Of a stretch of DNA of 64,000 nt, positions 36,548 to 45,045 are shown piece after piece. The notes below the pieces were generated by a model that had not been told where the DNA came from, ran no database searches, and worked only from the letters and a program-made list of their open reading frames with translations. The stretch spans positions 1-64,000 of the forward strand of contig NZ_FORN01000013.1 in assembly GCF_900114015.1 (NCBI RefSeq). The letters are read 5' to 3'. Within the stretch, counting starts at the first letter, position 1. Every line of letters begins with the position of its first letter. A program made the translations under genes and the position numbers. Origin of the DNA: Caulobacter sp. UNC279MFTsu5.1. GTDB taxonomy: Bacteria; Pseudomonadota; Alphaproteobacteria; Caulobacterales; Caulobacteraceae.

Positions 36548-37471
36548 CTAGTTCTTCAGGGTCTGGGTGATGGCCCAGTATTCGTTGCGGCCGCCGGTTT
36601 CACCGGTGGCCGGGTCGGTGAGCTTGATCTTGGCTTCGCAGTCGGCCTTGGTCGTCAGGCCGCTCTTGATGTCGACCTCGTAGTCGCAGGCCGAGGTGTG
36701 GTCGAAGCTCATCTTCTCGAACATCGTCTTGGCCTCGGGTTTGTTCGCCTCGGGGCCCATGCGCGCCATCATGGCCTGGACCATCTGGGCCATGCTGGCG
36801 CGCAGCGATTCAGGGTCCAGGGTCTGGGTCCAGCGCAGGGTGGCGACGCCGCGGGCGGTGTCGACCTTCTGGACGACCAGCGCGGTCCTGGTCTTGATCG
36901 GCGAGCCGCCCAGCGGGCTAGGCATCAGGTCTTCGGCAGTCGCCGGCTTGCCCGGTTCGAGCTCGACATTGATCGGGATCGACAGGAAGCCGTCTTCCTT
37001 CAGCAACAGGCCGGCCGCCTGTTCCGGGCTCATGTTGGCGAACATCGAGATCGCGGCGTCCAGGTTCTTGGCGACATCCTTGTCGCCGCTGGCCAGGGTC
37101 GTCATCGACTTGCGGATCTCGGCCACCAGCCCGGGCCAGTCCTCGATGGACGAAGGCGCCAGGCTTTCGTCGGCGACGTAGACCATGGTCCGGTTCATCA
37201 ACCCGCCGAGCGCCGCCTCGACCTTGGCGGCCTCGGGACCGCTGATCGGCAGCTTGGTGGCGGTCGGCTTGAGGGTGACGCGATAGCCCTCGCCCTTGGC
37301 TTCGATGGTCTTGTCGTAGCGGGTCTCGGCGCTGTTGCGCATGGTCTTGCCGGCGCGGACGTCCTCGCGCGTCTTGACCACCACCATCTCGACCTTGGCG
37401 GTCCTGGGCAGGTCCAGCGGCGCGGCGTAGGTCGCGGTCGCGGCCAGGGCGGCGAGGATCACGACAGCCAC
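36548..37471 (-). CDS. Secreted protein of unknown function inside the leu operon
   Basis: This protein of about 307 residues starts at a GTG that overlaps the leuC stop region. The N terminus [17 protein letters not shown] is a short export signal; a second GTG at 37462, overlapping the leuC TGA, is an alternative start. The mature sequence has [51 protein letters not shown], a beta-rich region with [24 protein letters not shown], and ends with a [22 protein letters not shown] strand pair (one possible disulfide). I recognise no family. Its presence between leuC and leuD is unusual and codon use is native, so it is a stable part of the operon. Confidence 0.75.
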   Translation of the reverse strand: MAVVILAALAATATYAAPLDLPRTAKVEMVVVKTREDVRAGKTMRNSAETRYDKTIEAKGEGYRVTLKPTATKLPISGPEAAKVEAALGGLMNRTMVYVADESLAPSSIEDWPGLVAEIRKSMTTLASGDKDVAKNLDAAISMFANMSPEQAAGLLLKEDGFLSIPINVELEPGKPATAEDLMPSPLGGSPIKTRTALVVQKVDTARGVATLRWTQTLDPESLRASMAQMVQAMMARMGPEANKPEAKTMFEKMSFDHTSACDYEVDIKSGLTTKADCEAKIKLTDPATGETGGRNEYWAITQTLKN

Positions 37472-38892
37472 GTGCGCACGTCCACCAGGTGGCCGGCGAT
37501 CGCCGCCGCCGCCGCCATGGCCGGCGAGACCAGGTGGGTGCGGCCGGCGCGGCCCTGACGGCCTTCGAAGTTGCGGTTGCTGGTCGAGGCGCAGCGCTCG
37601 TGCGGGGCCAGCTTGTCGGGGTTCATGGCCAGGCACATCGAGCAGCCCGGCTCGCGCCAGTCGAAGCCGGCGGCCTTGAAGATGGCGTCCAGCCCCTCGG
37701 CCTCGGCCTGCTCCTTCACCAAGCCCGAGCCCGGCACGACCATGGCCTTGACGTGGTCGGCGACCAGCCGGCCGTGCAGGAAGGCTTCCTGCACCACGGC
37801 GGCGGCGGCGCGCATGTCCTCGATCCGGCTGTTGGTGCACGAGCCGATGAACACCCGGTCGATGCGGGCTTCCGAGATCGGCTGGCCGGCGGTCAGGCCC
37901 ATATAGTCCAGCGCCCTGTGGGCCGCGGCGCGCTTGTCCGGGGTGGCGAAGCTTTCCGGGTCGGGAACGTTGCCGGTCACCGGAATGACGTCCTCGGGCG
38001 AGGTGCCCCAGGTGACCATCGGGACCAGGGCCGAGCCGTCGATCACCACGGTGCGGTCGAAATGGGCGTCTTCGTCGCTGACGAAGCTCTTCCAGTACGA
38101 CAAGGCCATGTCCCAGGCCGCGCCCTTCGGCGCCGACGGCTTGCCCTGGATATAGGCGAAGGTCTTGTCGTCCGGCGCGACCAGGCCGGCCTTGGCGCCG
38201 CCCTCGATGGTCAGGTTGCACAGGGTCATGCGGCCTTCCATCGACAGGTCGCGGACCACCTGGCCGGCGAACTCGATGACATAGCCGGTGCCGCCGGCCG
38301 TGCCGATCTCGCCGATCACGGCCAGGGCGACGTCCTTGGCGGTGACGCCGGGACCCAGCTGGCCGTCGACGCGGACCAGCATGTTCCTGGCCTTCTCCTG
38401 GCGCAGGGTCTGGGTGGCCAGGACGTGCTCGACCTCGGAGGTGCCGATGCCGTGGGCCAGGGCCCCGAAGGCGCCGTGGGTCGAGGTGTGGCTGTCGCCG
38501 CAGACGATGGTCATGCCCGGCTGGGTGCGGCCCTGCTCGGGACCGACCACGTGGACGATGCCGTTGCGGATGTCGCCCATCGGGAAGAATTCGATGCCGT
38601 TGTCCTGGACGTTGCGGGCCAGGGTCTTCAGCTGCAGGCGCGCCTCGTCGTCGGCCACGGCGTCGACGCCCAGGGCTTGGCCCTCGGTCGGGATGTTGTG
38701 GTCGGCCACGGCCAGGGTGCGGTCGGGCCGGCGCACCTTGCGCCCGGCCGCGCGAAGCCCGGCGAAGGCCTGCGGGGTGGTGACCTCGTGGATCAGGTGC
38801 AGGTCGATATAGAGGATCGCTTCGCCGTTGGTTTCGCTGACGACGTGGGCGTCCCAGATCTTGTCGTAGAGGGTCTTGCGTGCGCGGGTCAT
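37459..38892 (-). CDS. leuC: 3-Isopropylmalate dehydratase large subunit
   Basis: LeuC carries the 4Fe-4S cluster and active site of isopropylmalate isomerase. The 477-residue protein begins [17 protein letters not shown] and has [31 protein letters not shown], the cluster ligand FIGSCTNSR near 350, and the CxxC pair in [11 protein letters not shown] near 408. The start ATG 38892 is the conserved N terminus. The length is normal. It is the first leucine gene; the 400 bases upstream contain alternative hairpins but no other gene. It overlaps the following secreted-protein gene by 13 bases. Confidence 0.98.
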   Translation of the reverse strand: MTRARKTLYDKIWDAHVVSETNGEAILYIDLHLIHEVTTPQAFAGLRAAGRKVRRPDRTLAVADHNIPTEGQALGVDAVADDEARLQLKTLARNVQDNGIEFFPMGDIRNGIVHVVGPEQGRTQPGMTIVCGDSHTSTHGAFGALAHGIGTSEVEHVLATQTLRQEKARNMLVRVDGQLGPGVTAKDVALAVIGEIGTAGGTGYVIEFAGQVVRDLSMEGRMTLCNLTIEGGAKAGLVAPDDKTFAYIQGKPSAPKGAAWDMALSYWKSFVSDEDAHFDRTVVIDGSALVPMVTWGTSPEDVIPVTGNVPDPESFATPDKRAAAHRALDYMGLTAGQPISEARIDRVFIGSCTNSRIEDMRAAAAVVQEAFLHGRLVADHVKAMVVPGSGLVKEQAEAEGLDAIFKAAGFDWREPGCSMCLAMNPDKLAPHERCASTSNRNFEGRQGRAGRTHLVSPAMAAAAAIAGHLVDVRTWLS

Positions 38893-39291
38893 GATACCCG
38901 CGCATCTAGGCCCTGAGACGGGGCGCGTAAAGCGAGGAAACGCCGAAAATTCACGTTCACCGGCCGGTGTGGCGATCAATCCTGCCCCACGGGCGTCACG
39001 CGCGGACGTTCTGACGCAGTTTCTTGCCTCGGGAGCGGATCCGGAGAGGGGGCGGGCCGCAAGGGCGTGTTCCCGGAACGCAAAGAGGGCGCGCTCTGTG
39101 GCGCGCCCTCATATCGCATTTCCTTCAGTGGCCATGACGCCGTTTCTGAAGAGGGCCACTCCCTAGCAAGGGGGCGGTCTATAAGCCCGTCGCAGATGCG
39201 GTGGGGGTGCGCTCACAAAACACCAAGGAACGTCGTTTTGTCAATATGTTCGTGCGCTCGTCTGTGAGCTTGGCCATTGAAACCCTTAAGA
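38893..39291 (-). promoter_or_regulatory. Structured leader region upstream of leuC
   Basis: There is no convincing gene in these 400 bases. On the minus strand, TTGACA occurs at about 39239-39244 and GCTTATAGACC at about 39178-39188. Two mutually exclusive helices then share bases: AGTGGCC/GGCCACT (39155-39161 with 39128-39134) and CTTCAG/CTGAAG (39147-39152 with 39124-39129). A GC-rich 10-bp hairpin GAGGGCGCGC/GCGCGCCCTC (39088-39113), followed by TTTGCGTT, comes next. A tiny frame ATG...ATATGA of eight codons lies between. This resembles an attenuator or a short RNA, but the eight codons are not leucine-rich, so the mechanism is open. Confidence 0.4.
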
Positions 39292-39321
39292 AAAAGGCCC
39301 CGGCGTCTCCGCCGGGGCCTC
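39292..39321 (-). terminator. Rho-independent terminator of trmD-rplS
   Basis: On the minus strand AGGCCCCGGCG-GAGA-CGCCGGGGCC is followed by TTTTTCTT. It lies 23 bases after the rplS stop codon. Confidence 0.9.
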
Positions 39322-39343
39322 GATCCTTCGCAGGTCGCGCGCC

Positions 39344-39730
39344 TTATTCGGCGTCGGTCTTGCGGACGTTCGAGCGCTCGGCGATGCGGGCCGACTTACC
39401 GCGACGGTCGCGCAGGTAGTACAGCTTGGCGCGACGGACGACGCCGCGACGCTTGACTTCGATGCTTTCGATGCTCGGCGACAGCAGCGGGAACAGACGC
39501 TCCACGCCTTCGCCGAACGAGATCTTGCGGACGGTGAAGCTCTCGTGCACGCCGCCGCCCGAACGGGCGATGCAGACGCCCTCATAGGCCTGGACGCGCT
39601 CGCGCTCGCCTTCCTTGATGCGGACGTTGACGCGCAGGGTGTCGCCCGGCTCGAACTCGGGAATGGCGCGGGCGGCCAGCAGACGCTGGGCTTCTTCGCG
39701 CTCGAGTTCCTTGATGATGTTGGCAGCCAT
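39344..39730 (-). CDS. rplS: 50S ribosomal protein L19
   Basis: L19 sits at the interface of the ribosomal subunits. The 128-residue protein has [106 protein letters not shown], the whole family core, and a short acidic end. It begins 4 bases after the trmD stop, a classic pairing of trmD-rplS, and is followed by a strong terminator. The ATG at 39730 has GGAG 8 bases upstream within the trmD end. Confidence 0.99.
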   Translation of the reverse strand: MAANIIKELEREEAQRLLAARAIPEFEPGDTLRVNVRIKEGERERVQAYEGVCIARSGGGVHESFTVRKISFGEGVERLFPLLSPSIESIEVKRRGVVRRAKLYYLRDRRGKSARIAERSNVRKTDAE

Positions 39731-39734
39731 AATT

Positions 39735-40475
39735 CTAGTCTCCTTTGGGCTTACCCGTTTTTTTCGGGCCGCCTTTTGCCTGTTGATTGGCGAGATGCGC
39801 TTCCCAGAGGTCTGGACGCCGCTCGCGGGTGGTTTCTTCACGCATACTGGTCCGCCACTGGGCCACCTTCTTGTGGTCGCCCGACAGCAGCACCTCGGGG
39901 ATGTCGAGCCCTTCGAACGTCCGCGGCCTGGTGTACTGCGGATGCTCGAGGAGACCGTCCTCGAAGCTTTCTTCCTGAGTGCTCTCGAAATTGCCCAGAA
40001 CCCCTGGAGCCAATCGAACGCACGCCTCGATCACGACCATCGCCGCCGCCTCGCCACCGGCGAGAACCGCGTCTCCGACCGAGACCTCCTCGAACCCCCG
40101 GGCGTCGAGCACCCGCTGGTCCACCCCCTCGAAACGGCCGCACAGGACGACGACGCCCGGCGCCTTGGCCCATTCCTTGACGCGCGCCTGGGTCAGGGGC
40201 CGACCCCGGGCGCTCATGTACAAAAGCGGCCGCCCACCGACCTCCACGCTGTCCAGCGCGGCGGCGATGACGTCCGCTTTCAATACCGCTCCCACGCCGC
40301 CACCCGCGGGGGTGTCGTCGAGGAAGCCGCGCTTATCCTTGGAAAACCCCCGAATGTCCAGCGTTTCCAATCGCCACAGGTCCTGCTCCTTCCATGCCGT
40401 GCCGATCAGCGAGACGCCGAGCGGGCCGGGAAAGGCCTCGGGGAACATGGTCAGGACGGTGGCGGTGAACGGCAT
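39735..40475 (-). CDS. trmD: tRNA (guanine37-N1)-methyltransferase
   Basis: TrmD methylates G37 next to the anticodon using S-adenosylmethionine, which prevents frameshifts. The 246-residue SPOUT enzyme has [97 protein letters not shown] (the knot region) and [21 protein letters not shown]. All are conserved. rplS follows with a 4-base gap. The rpsP and rimM genes that often precede trmD are absent here. Confidence 0.98.
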   Translation of the reverse strand: MPFTATVLTMFPEAFPGPLGVSLIGTAWKEQDLWRLETLDIRGFSKDKRGFLDDTPAGGGVGAVLKADVIAAALDSVEVGGRPLLYMSARGRPLTQARVKEWAKAPGVVVLCGRFEGVDQRVLDARGFEEVSVGDAVLAGGEAAAMVVIEACVRLAPGVLGNFESTQEESFEDGLLEHPQYTRPRTFEGLDIPEVLLSGDHKKVAQWRTSMREETTRERRPDLWEAHLANQQAKGGPKKTGKPKGD

Positions 40476-40508
40476 GGGCGCTCCATAGCGCCCAAAGCCG
40501 CCAAAAAT

Positions 40509-40703
40509 CTAGGCCAGGACGGTTTTAGGCAGGGGTTTGCCGGCTTCGGCGGGCATCAGGGGAGGAGTCAGCTTCACCGGCTCGCTGGTCGGGCCGGCAG
40601 GGCGCGCGACGTGGTGCACGGGGGCCACGGCCATGACGGCGGCGGTGGTCAGGGTGGCGGCGACGAGCGCCGCACCGACGCGGATCTTCTTCCATGAAAC
40701 CAT
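40509..40703 (-). CDS. Small exported or membrane-anchored peptide
   Basis: This 64-residue protein opens with VSWKKIRVGAALVAATLTTAAVMAVAPVHHVA, a strong signal or anchor helix, then a short Pro-rich tail (TPPLMPAEAGKPLPKTVLA). No family is recognised. It is located upstream of trmD on the same strand, 33 bases away, so it might be cotranscribed. The start is uncertain: the next in-frame ATG upstream would add 13 residues. A 9-bp-arm inverted repeat lies in its leader. Confidence 0.5.
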   Translation of the reverse strand: MVSWKKIRVGAALVAATLTTAAVMAVAPVHHVARPAGPTSEPVKLTPPLMPAEAGKPLPKTVLA

Positions 40704-40755
40704 GGGCCGAGGTCTTCCTGTGTTTCGGGTCGTCCGAACCAAAGCCCGGGAAAGG

Positions 40756-40792
40756 AGGAGGTTCCCGTTTTTGCGGCCGAGGCGAACCTCCT
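40756..40792. other. Inverted repeat in the leader of the 40509 gene
   Basis: AGGAGGTTC (40756-40764) is perfectly matched by GAACCTCCT (40784-40792), with GCGGCCGAGGC between. Because AGGAGG-like sequence occurs in both arms, it might mask a ribosome site or bind a regulator. No T-tract follows. Confidence 0.35.
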
Positions 40793-40984
40793 GCCTCTAG
40801 GGCAGGCAATTGACCTCGCCAAGGCGGCAATACGACGCGTTCGCCGCAATTGACAGATCGCCGCTCTCGCGGGCGCCGTCGGCCCGGATGTGTCAGCAGC
40901 GGGTCATCCAGGTCCGATTTCCGCGAGACGGCCGGGGCGGGATTGCCCGATAGTCCGCACGCCTGATCCTTCGGAGCCGTTTCC

Positions 40985-41785
40985 ATGACCACGACCGCCG
41001 ACCGCTTCCACGCCCTGCACGCCGGGCCCGACGTGCTGGTCCTGCCCAACGCCTGGGACGCGGCCAGCGCCGCCCTGATGGAGGACGCGGGGGCCAAGGC
41101 CGTGGCCACCTCCAGCGCCGCCGTGGCCTGGGCGCGGGGCTATGCCGACGGCGACGCCGTTCCCGTGGCGGCCGTCGTCGACACCGTCGCCGGCATCGCC
41201 CGGGTGGTGTCGGTTCCGGTCACCGCCGACATCGAGGGCGGCTACACCGACGACTTGCCGACCCTGGCCGAGACCGTCAGGGCGGTGGTCGGGGCGGGGG
41301 CCGTGGGGATCAATTTCGAGGACGGCCGCCGCGACCCGGACCTGCACGCGCGCAAGATCGAGACCGTCCGCGCCGCCGCCGGCCAGGCGGGCGTGAACCT
41401 GTTCATCAACGCCCGCACCGACGTCTATCTGGCCGGGCTGGCCCAGGGCGAGGCGGCTTTGGCCGAGACCCTGCGCCGCGCGGCGCTGTACGCGCAGGCC
41501 GGGGCCAGCGGGATCTTCGTGCCGCTGCCGATCGAGGAGGACCTGCTGGCGCAGCTCGCCGCCGGGATCGCCCTGCCGCTCAACGCCATGGGCCGTCCCG
41601 GCATGCCCTCGGCCCAGCGCCTGGCGCAGCTGGGCGTGCGCCGGCTGAGCTCGGCCACCGGTCCGTTCAACGCGGCCTATGGCGCGATGCTGACGGGCAC
41701 TCGCGCCTACCTGGCCGACGGCGACACCGCCGGCTACGCGGCGTTCGGCAAGGACCTGCCCAACCTGAACGCCCGGTTCGGCTAG
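40985..41785 (+). CDS. Isocitrate lyase/PEP mutase superfamily protein
   Basis: This 266-residue TIM-barrel enzyme has FHALHAGPDVLVLPNAWDAASAALMEDAGAKAVATSSAAVAWARGY, VPVTADIEGGY (metal ligand Asp and the following Glu), GAVGINFEDGRR near 105, FINARTDVYL near 140 and GASGIFVPLP. These fit the group of phosphonopyruvate hydrolase/oxaloacetate decarboxylase-like members, which cleave or form C-C or P-C bonds next to a carboxylate. The KKCG motif of true isocitrate lyase is absent, so that activity is unlikely. It stands alone 65 bases before polA. Confidence 0.9.
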   Translation: MTTTADRFHALHAGPDVLVLPNAWDAASAALMEDAGAKAVATSSAAVAWARGYADGDAVPVAAVVDTVAGIARVVSVPVTADIEGGYTDDLPTLAETVRAVVGAGAVGINFEDGRRDPDLHARKIETVRAAAGQAGVNLFINARTDVYLAGLAQGEAALAETLRRAALYAQAGASGIFVPLPIEEDLLAQLAAGIALPLNAMGRPGMPSAQRLAQLGVRRLSSATGPFNAAYGAMLTGTRAYLADGDTAGYAAFGKDLPNLNARFG

Positions 41786-41849
41786 GGGGTGGCGCTCAGG
41801 GCGAAAGGGGGTGTTTCCGCCTCGCCCGCGACCGCCTATCTTGCCGGCC

Positions 41850-44756
41850 ATGACCGACACGCTCGCGCCCGATTCCGCCGCTGCTCAGGAAGCAGACCGT
41901 CCCCTGACCCAGGACGGCCCCGCCGTGCGGCTGTTTCTGGTCGACGGCTCGGCCTACCTGTTCCGCGCCTACCACGCCCTGCCGCCGCTGACCCGCAAGA
42001 GCGACGGCCTGCCGGTCGGCGCCGTCCAGGGCTTCTGCAACATGCTGTGGAAGCTGATGCGCGACATGCAGGGCGACGCGCCCACCCACCTGGCGGTGAT
42101 CTGGGACCATTCCGAGAAGACGTTCCGCAACGCGCTCTACGACCAGTACAAGGCTCACCGGCCGCCGCCGCCCGAGGACCTGATCCCGCAGTTCCCCCTG
42201 GTGCGCGAGGCCACCCGGGCCTTCGGCGTCCCGGCCATCGAGCTGCCCGGCTACGAGGCCGACGACCTGATCGCCGCCTACGCCTGCAAGGTCCGCGACA
42301 TGGGCGGCGAGGCGGTGATCGTCTCGTCCGACAAGGACCTGATGCAGCTGGTCGGCGAGGGCGTGTCGATGTTCGACCCGATGAAGGGCGTGCGCATCGA
42401 CCGTGAGCAGGTGTTCGAGAAGTTCGGCGTCTATCCCGAGCGGGTGGTCGACGTGCAGTCGCTGTGCGGCGACAGCGTCGACAACGTGCCCGGCGCGCCC
42501 GGCATCGGGATCAAGACCGCCGCCCAGCTGATCAACGAATACGGCGACCTGGATACGCTGCTGGCGCGGGCCGGCGAAATCAAGCAGCCCAAGCGCCGCG
42601 AGACCCTGACCGAATTCGCCGACCAGATCCGCCTGTCGCGCCAGCTGGTCCAGCTGGACTGCGACACCCCGCTGCCCGAGCCGATCGACGATCTGGTGGT
42701 GCGCGAGCCGGACAAGCAGGTGCTGGCCGATTTCCTGGAGATGATGGAGTTCCGGTCCCTGGCCCGCCGGGTCGGCGACGGCAACGCCTCGGCCGCGCCG
42801 CGCACCCTGGACCGCCCGTCCAGCGCGCCGACCGCGCCGGTTCTGGGCGTGTCCTACATGGGCGCGGCGGCCCGCGCCGCCGCCAATCCGGTCGCCCAGC
42901 CGGCCAGCGTAGACCACGCCGCCTATGTCCGCATCCAGGACATCGAGACCCTGAACGCCTGGATCGCCAAGGCCACGGCCAAGGGGGTTGTCGCCTTCGA
43001 CACCGAGACCGACGCTCTGTCGTCGGCCACCGCCGGCCTGTGCGGCGTGTCGCTGGCCATCGCGCCGGGCGAGGCCTGCTACATCCCGGTCGGCCACTGC
43101 GAGAAGGACGGCCTGGCCCTGGAGGCCGCGGCCGACCTAGTGCAGATCCCGCTGGACGAGGCCATCGCCGCCCTCAAGCCGCTGCTGGAGGATCCGGCGG
43201 TGCTGAAGGTGGCCCAAAACGCCAAGTACGACATCGCCGTCCTGGCCCGCCACGGGATCGAAGTGGGGCCGATCGAGGACACCATGCTGATCAGCTACGT
43301 GCTGGAAGCGGGCCTGCACGGCCACGGCATGGACGAGCTGTCGGAACTGTGGCTGGGCCACAAGCCCATTCCGTTCAAGCAGGTCGCCGGCTCGGGCAAG
43401 GGCCAGATCAGCTTCAAGCACGTGGGCCTGGCCGAGGCCACCGCCTACGCCGCCGAGGACGCCGACGTCACCCTGCGGCTCTACGAGGCGCTGAAGCCGC
43501 GGCTGGCGCGCGAAGGCCTGCTGACGGTGTACGAGACCCTGGAGCGCCCGCTGCCGGCGGTGCTGGCGGCGATGGAGAACGAAGGCGTCCGCGTCGACCC
43601 CGAGACCCTTCGCCGGCTGTCCAACGAGTTCTCGATGCGGATGGCCGAGTTCGAGGCCCGGGCCCAGGAACTGGTCGGCCGTCCGTTCAACCTGGGCAGC
43701 CCCAAGCAGATCGGCGACGTGCTGTTCGGCGAAATGCAACTGAAGGGCGGCAAGAAGACCGCCACCGGCCAGTGGTCGACCGACAGCGACGTGCTGGAAG
43801 CCTTGGCCAACGAGCACGAGCTGCCGCGCGTGCTGCTGGACTGGCGCCAGCTGTCGAAGCTGAAGGGCACCTATACCGAAAACCTGATCGCGGCCATCGC
43901 GCCGGGCGGGGGCAACCGGGTGCACACCTCCTACGCCCTGGCCGCGACCACCACCGGCCGCCTGTCGTCGTCCGACCCCAACCTGCAGAACATCCCGATC
44001 CGCACCGAGGAGGGCCGCAAGATCCGCAAGGCCTTCGTGGCCGCGCCGGGCAAGGTGCTGATCAGCGCCGACTACAGCCAGATCGAGCTGCGCCTGCTGG
44101 CCCACATCGGCGACATCCCGCAACTGAAGAAGGCCTTCCAGGAGGGCCTCGACATCCACGCCATGACGGCGTCGGAAATGTTCGGCGTGCCGATCGAGGG
44201 CATGCCCAGCGAGGTCCGCCGTCGGGCCAAGGCGATCAATTTCGGCATCGTCTACGGCATCTCGGCCTTCGGCCTGGCCAACCAGCTGTCGATCCCGCAG
44301 GGCGAGGCCGGGGCCTATATCAAGACCTATTTCGAACGCTTCCCCGGCATCCAGGCCTATATGGAGGCGACCAAGGCGTTCGTGCGCGAGCACGGCTACG
44401 TCACCACCATCTTCGGGCGGAAGATCAACATCCCCGACATCGGCGGCAAGTCGGTGGCCCACCGGCAGTTCGCCGAGCGGGCGGCGATCAACGCCCCGAT
44501 CCAGGGTGCGGCGGCCGACGTCATGCGCCGGGCCATGATCCGCATGCCCGGCGCGCTGAAGGCGGCGGGGCTGTCGAGCAAGATGCTGCTGCAGGTGCAC
44601 GACGAACTGGTGTTCGAGGCGCCGGAGGCCGAGGCCGAGGCCACGATCAAGGTCGCCCGCGAGATCATGCAGGGCGCGGCCGAGCCGGCCGTGGCCATTT
44701 CCGTGCCGCTGACGGTCGAGGCCCGGGCCGCCGCCAACTGGGACGAGGCACACTAG
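41850..44756 (+). CDS. polA: DNA polymerase I
   Basis: The 968-residue PolA removes RNA primers and fills gaps in replication and repair. The 5'-3' exonuclease domain (about 25-320) shows LVDGSAYLFRAYHALPPL, GYEADDLIA, SSDKDLMQLV and GIKTAAQLI. The 3'-5' exonuclease domain (about 370-560) keeps FDTETDAL with the metal-binding Asp and Glu, so proofreading is probably active. The polymerase domain has TTTGRLSSSDPNLQNIPIR, SADYSQIELRLLAHI (motif A), RRRAKAINFGIVYGIS (O helix) and LLQVHDELVFE (motif C). The ATG at 41850 matches the usual start, though a GTG further upstream keeps the frame. Confidence 0.98.
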   Translation: MTDTLAPDSAAAQEADRPLTQDGPAVRLFLVDGSAYLFRAYHALPPLTRKSDGLPVGAVQGFCNMLWKLMRDMQGDAPTHLAVIWDHSEKTFRNALYDQYKAHRPPPPEDLIPQFPLVREATRAFGVPAIELPGYEADDLIAAYACKVRDMGGEAVIVSSDKDLMQLVGEGVSMFDPMKGVRIDREQVFEKFGVYPERVVDVQSLCGDSVDNVPGAPGIGIKTAAQLINEYGDLDTLLARAGEIKQPKRRETLTEFADQIRLSRQLVQLDCDTPLPEPIDDLVVREPDKQVLADFLEMMEFRSLARRVGDGNASAAPRTLDRPSSAPTAPVLGVSYMGAAARAAANPVAQPASVDHAAYVRIQDIETLNAWIAKATAKGVVAFDTETDALSSATAGLCGVSLAIAPGEACYIPVGHCEKDGLALEAAADLVQIPLDEAIAALKPLLEDPAVLKVAQNAKYDIAVLARHGIEVGPIEDTMLISYVLEAGLHGHGMDELSELWLGHKPIPFKQVAGSGKGQISFKHVGLAEATAYAAEDADVTLRLYEALKPRLAREGLLTVYETLERPLPAVLAAMENEGVRVDPETLRRLSNEFSMRMAEFEARAQELVGRPFNLGSPKQIGDVLFGEMQLKGGKKTATGQWSTDSDVLEALANEHELPRVLLDWRQLSKLKGTYTENLIAAIAPGGGNRVHTSYALAATTTGRLSSSDPNLQNIPIRTEEGRKIRKAFVAAPGKVLISADYSQIELRLLAHIGDIPQLKKAFQEGLDIHAMTASEMFGVPIEGMPSEVRRRAKAINFGIVYGISAFGLANQLSIPQGEAGAYIKTYFERFPGIQAYMEATKAFVREHGYVTTIFGRKINIPDIGGKSVAHRQFAERAAINAPIQGAAADVMRRAMIRMPGALKAAGLSSKMLLQVHDELVFEAPEAEAEATIKVAREIMQGAAEPAVAISVPLTVEARAAANWDEAH

Positions 44757-45045
44757 CCGCAAAAATTTTTCGCGGCGCGGCGATGCGCCGCCTCAGGTAG
44801 AGCGCCTCCGCCTGTGGGGGCGCTCAAGGCCTTTGAACCTGCAATCTTGGATAAGAGCGGCGCGGCGGAAGGCTGTCGCCGTCAGGGTTTGACGCCTCCG
44901 CCTGCGACCTTGCGCCACAGCACGGTTAAGGCCGTGGAAACCCTGCCGCCACCAGAGATGGATCGTGCGACGCGCGCTTCCGGCTGCGGCTTAAATACCC
45001 GTGTTCATGGAGTTTTTGCGTCGCGATCTCAAAAGGAGCGCGCCC

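Noticed and set aside
44757..44800. Possible terminator of polA (CCGCAAAAATTTTTCGCGG and GGCGCGGCGATGCGCCGCC)
   Set aside because: The first has a bulge and no following T-tract, and the second also lacks a T-tract, so I did not list it as a feature. The rest of 44757-45045 shows no gene.
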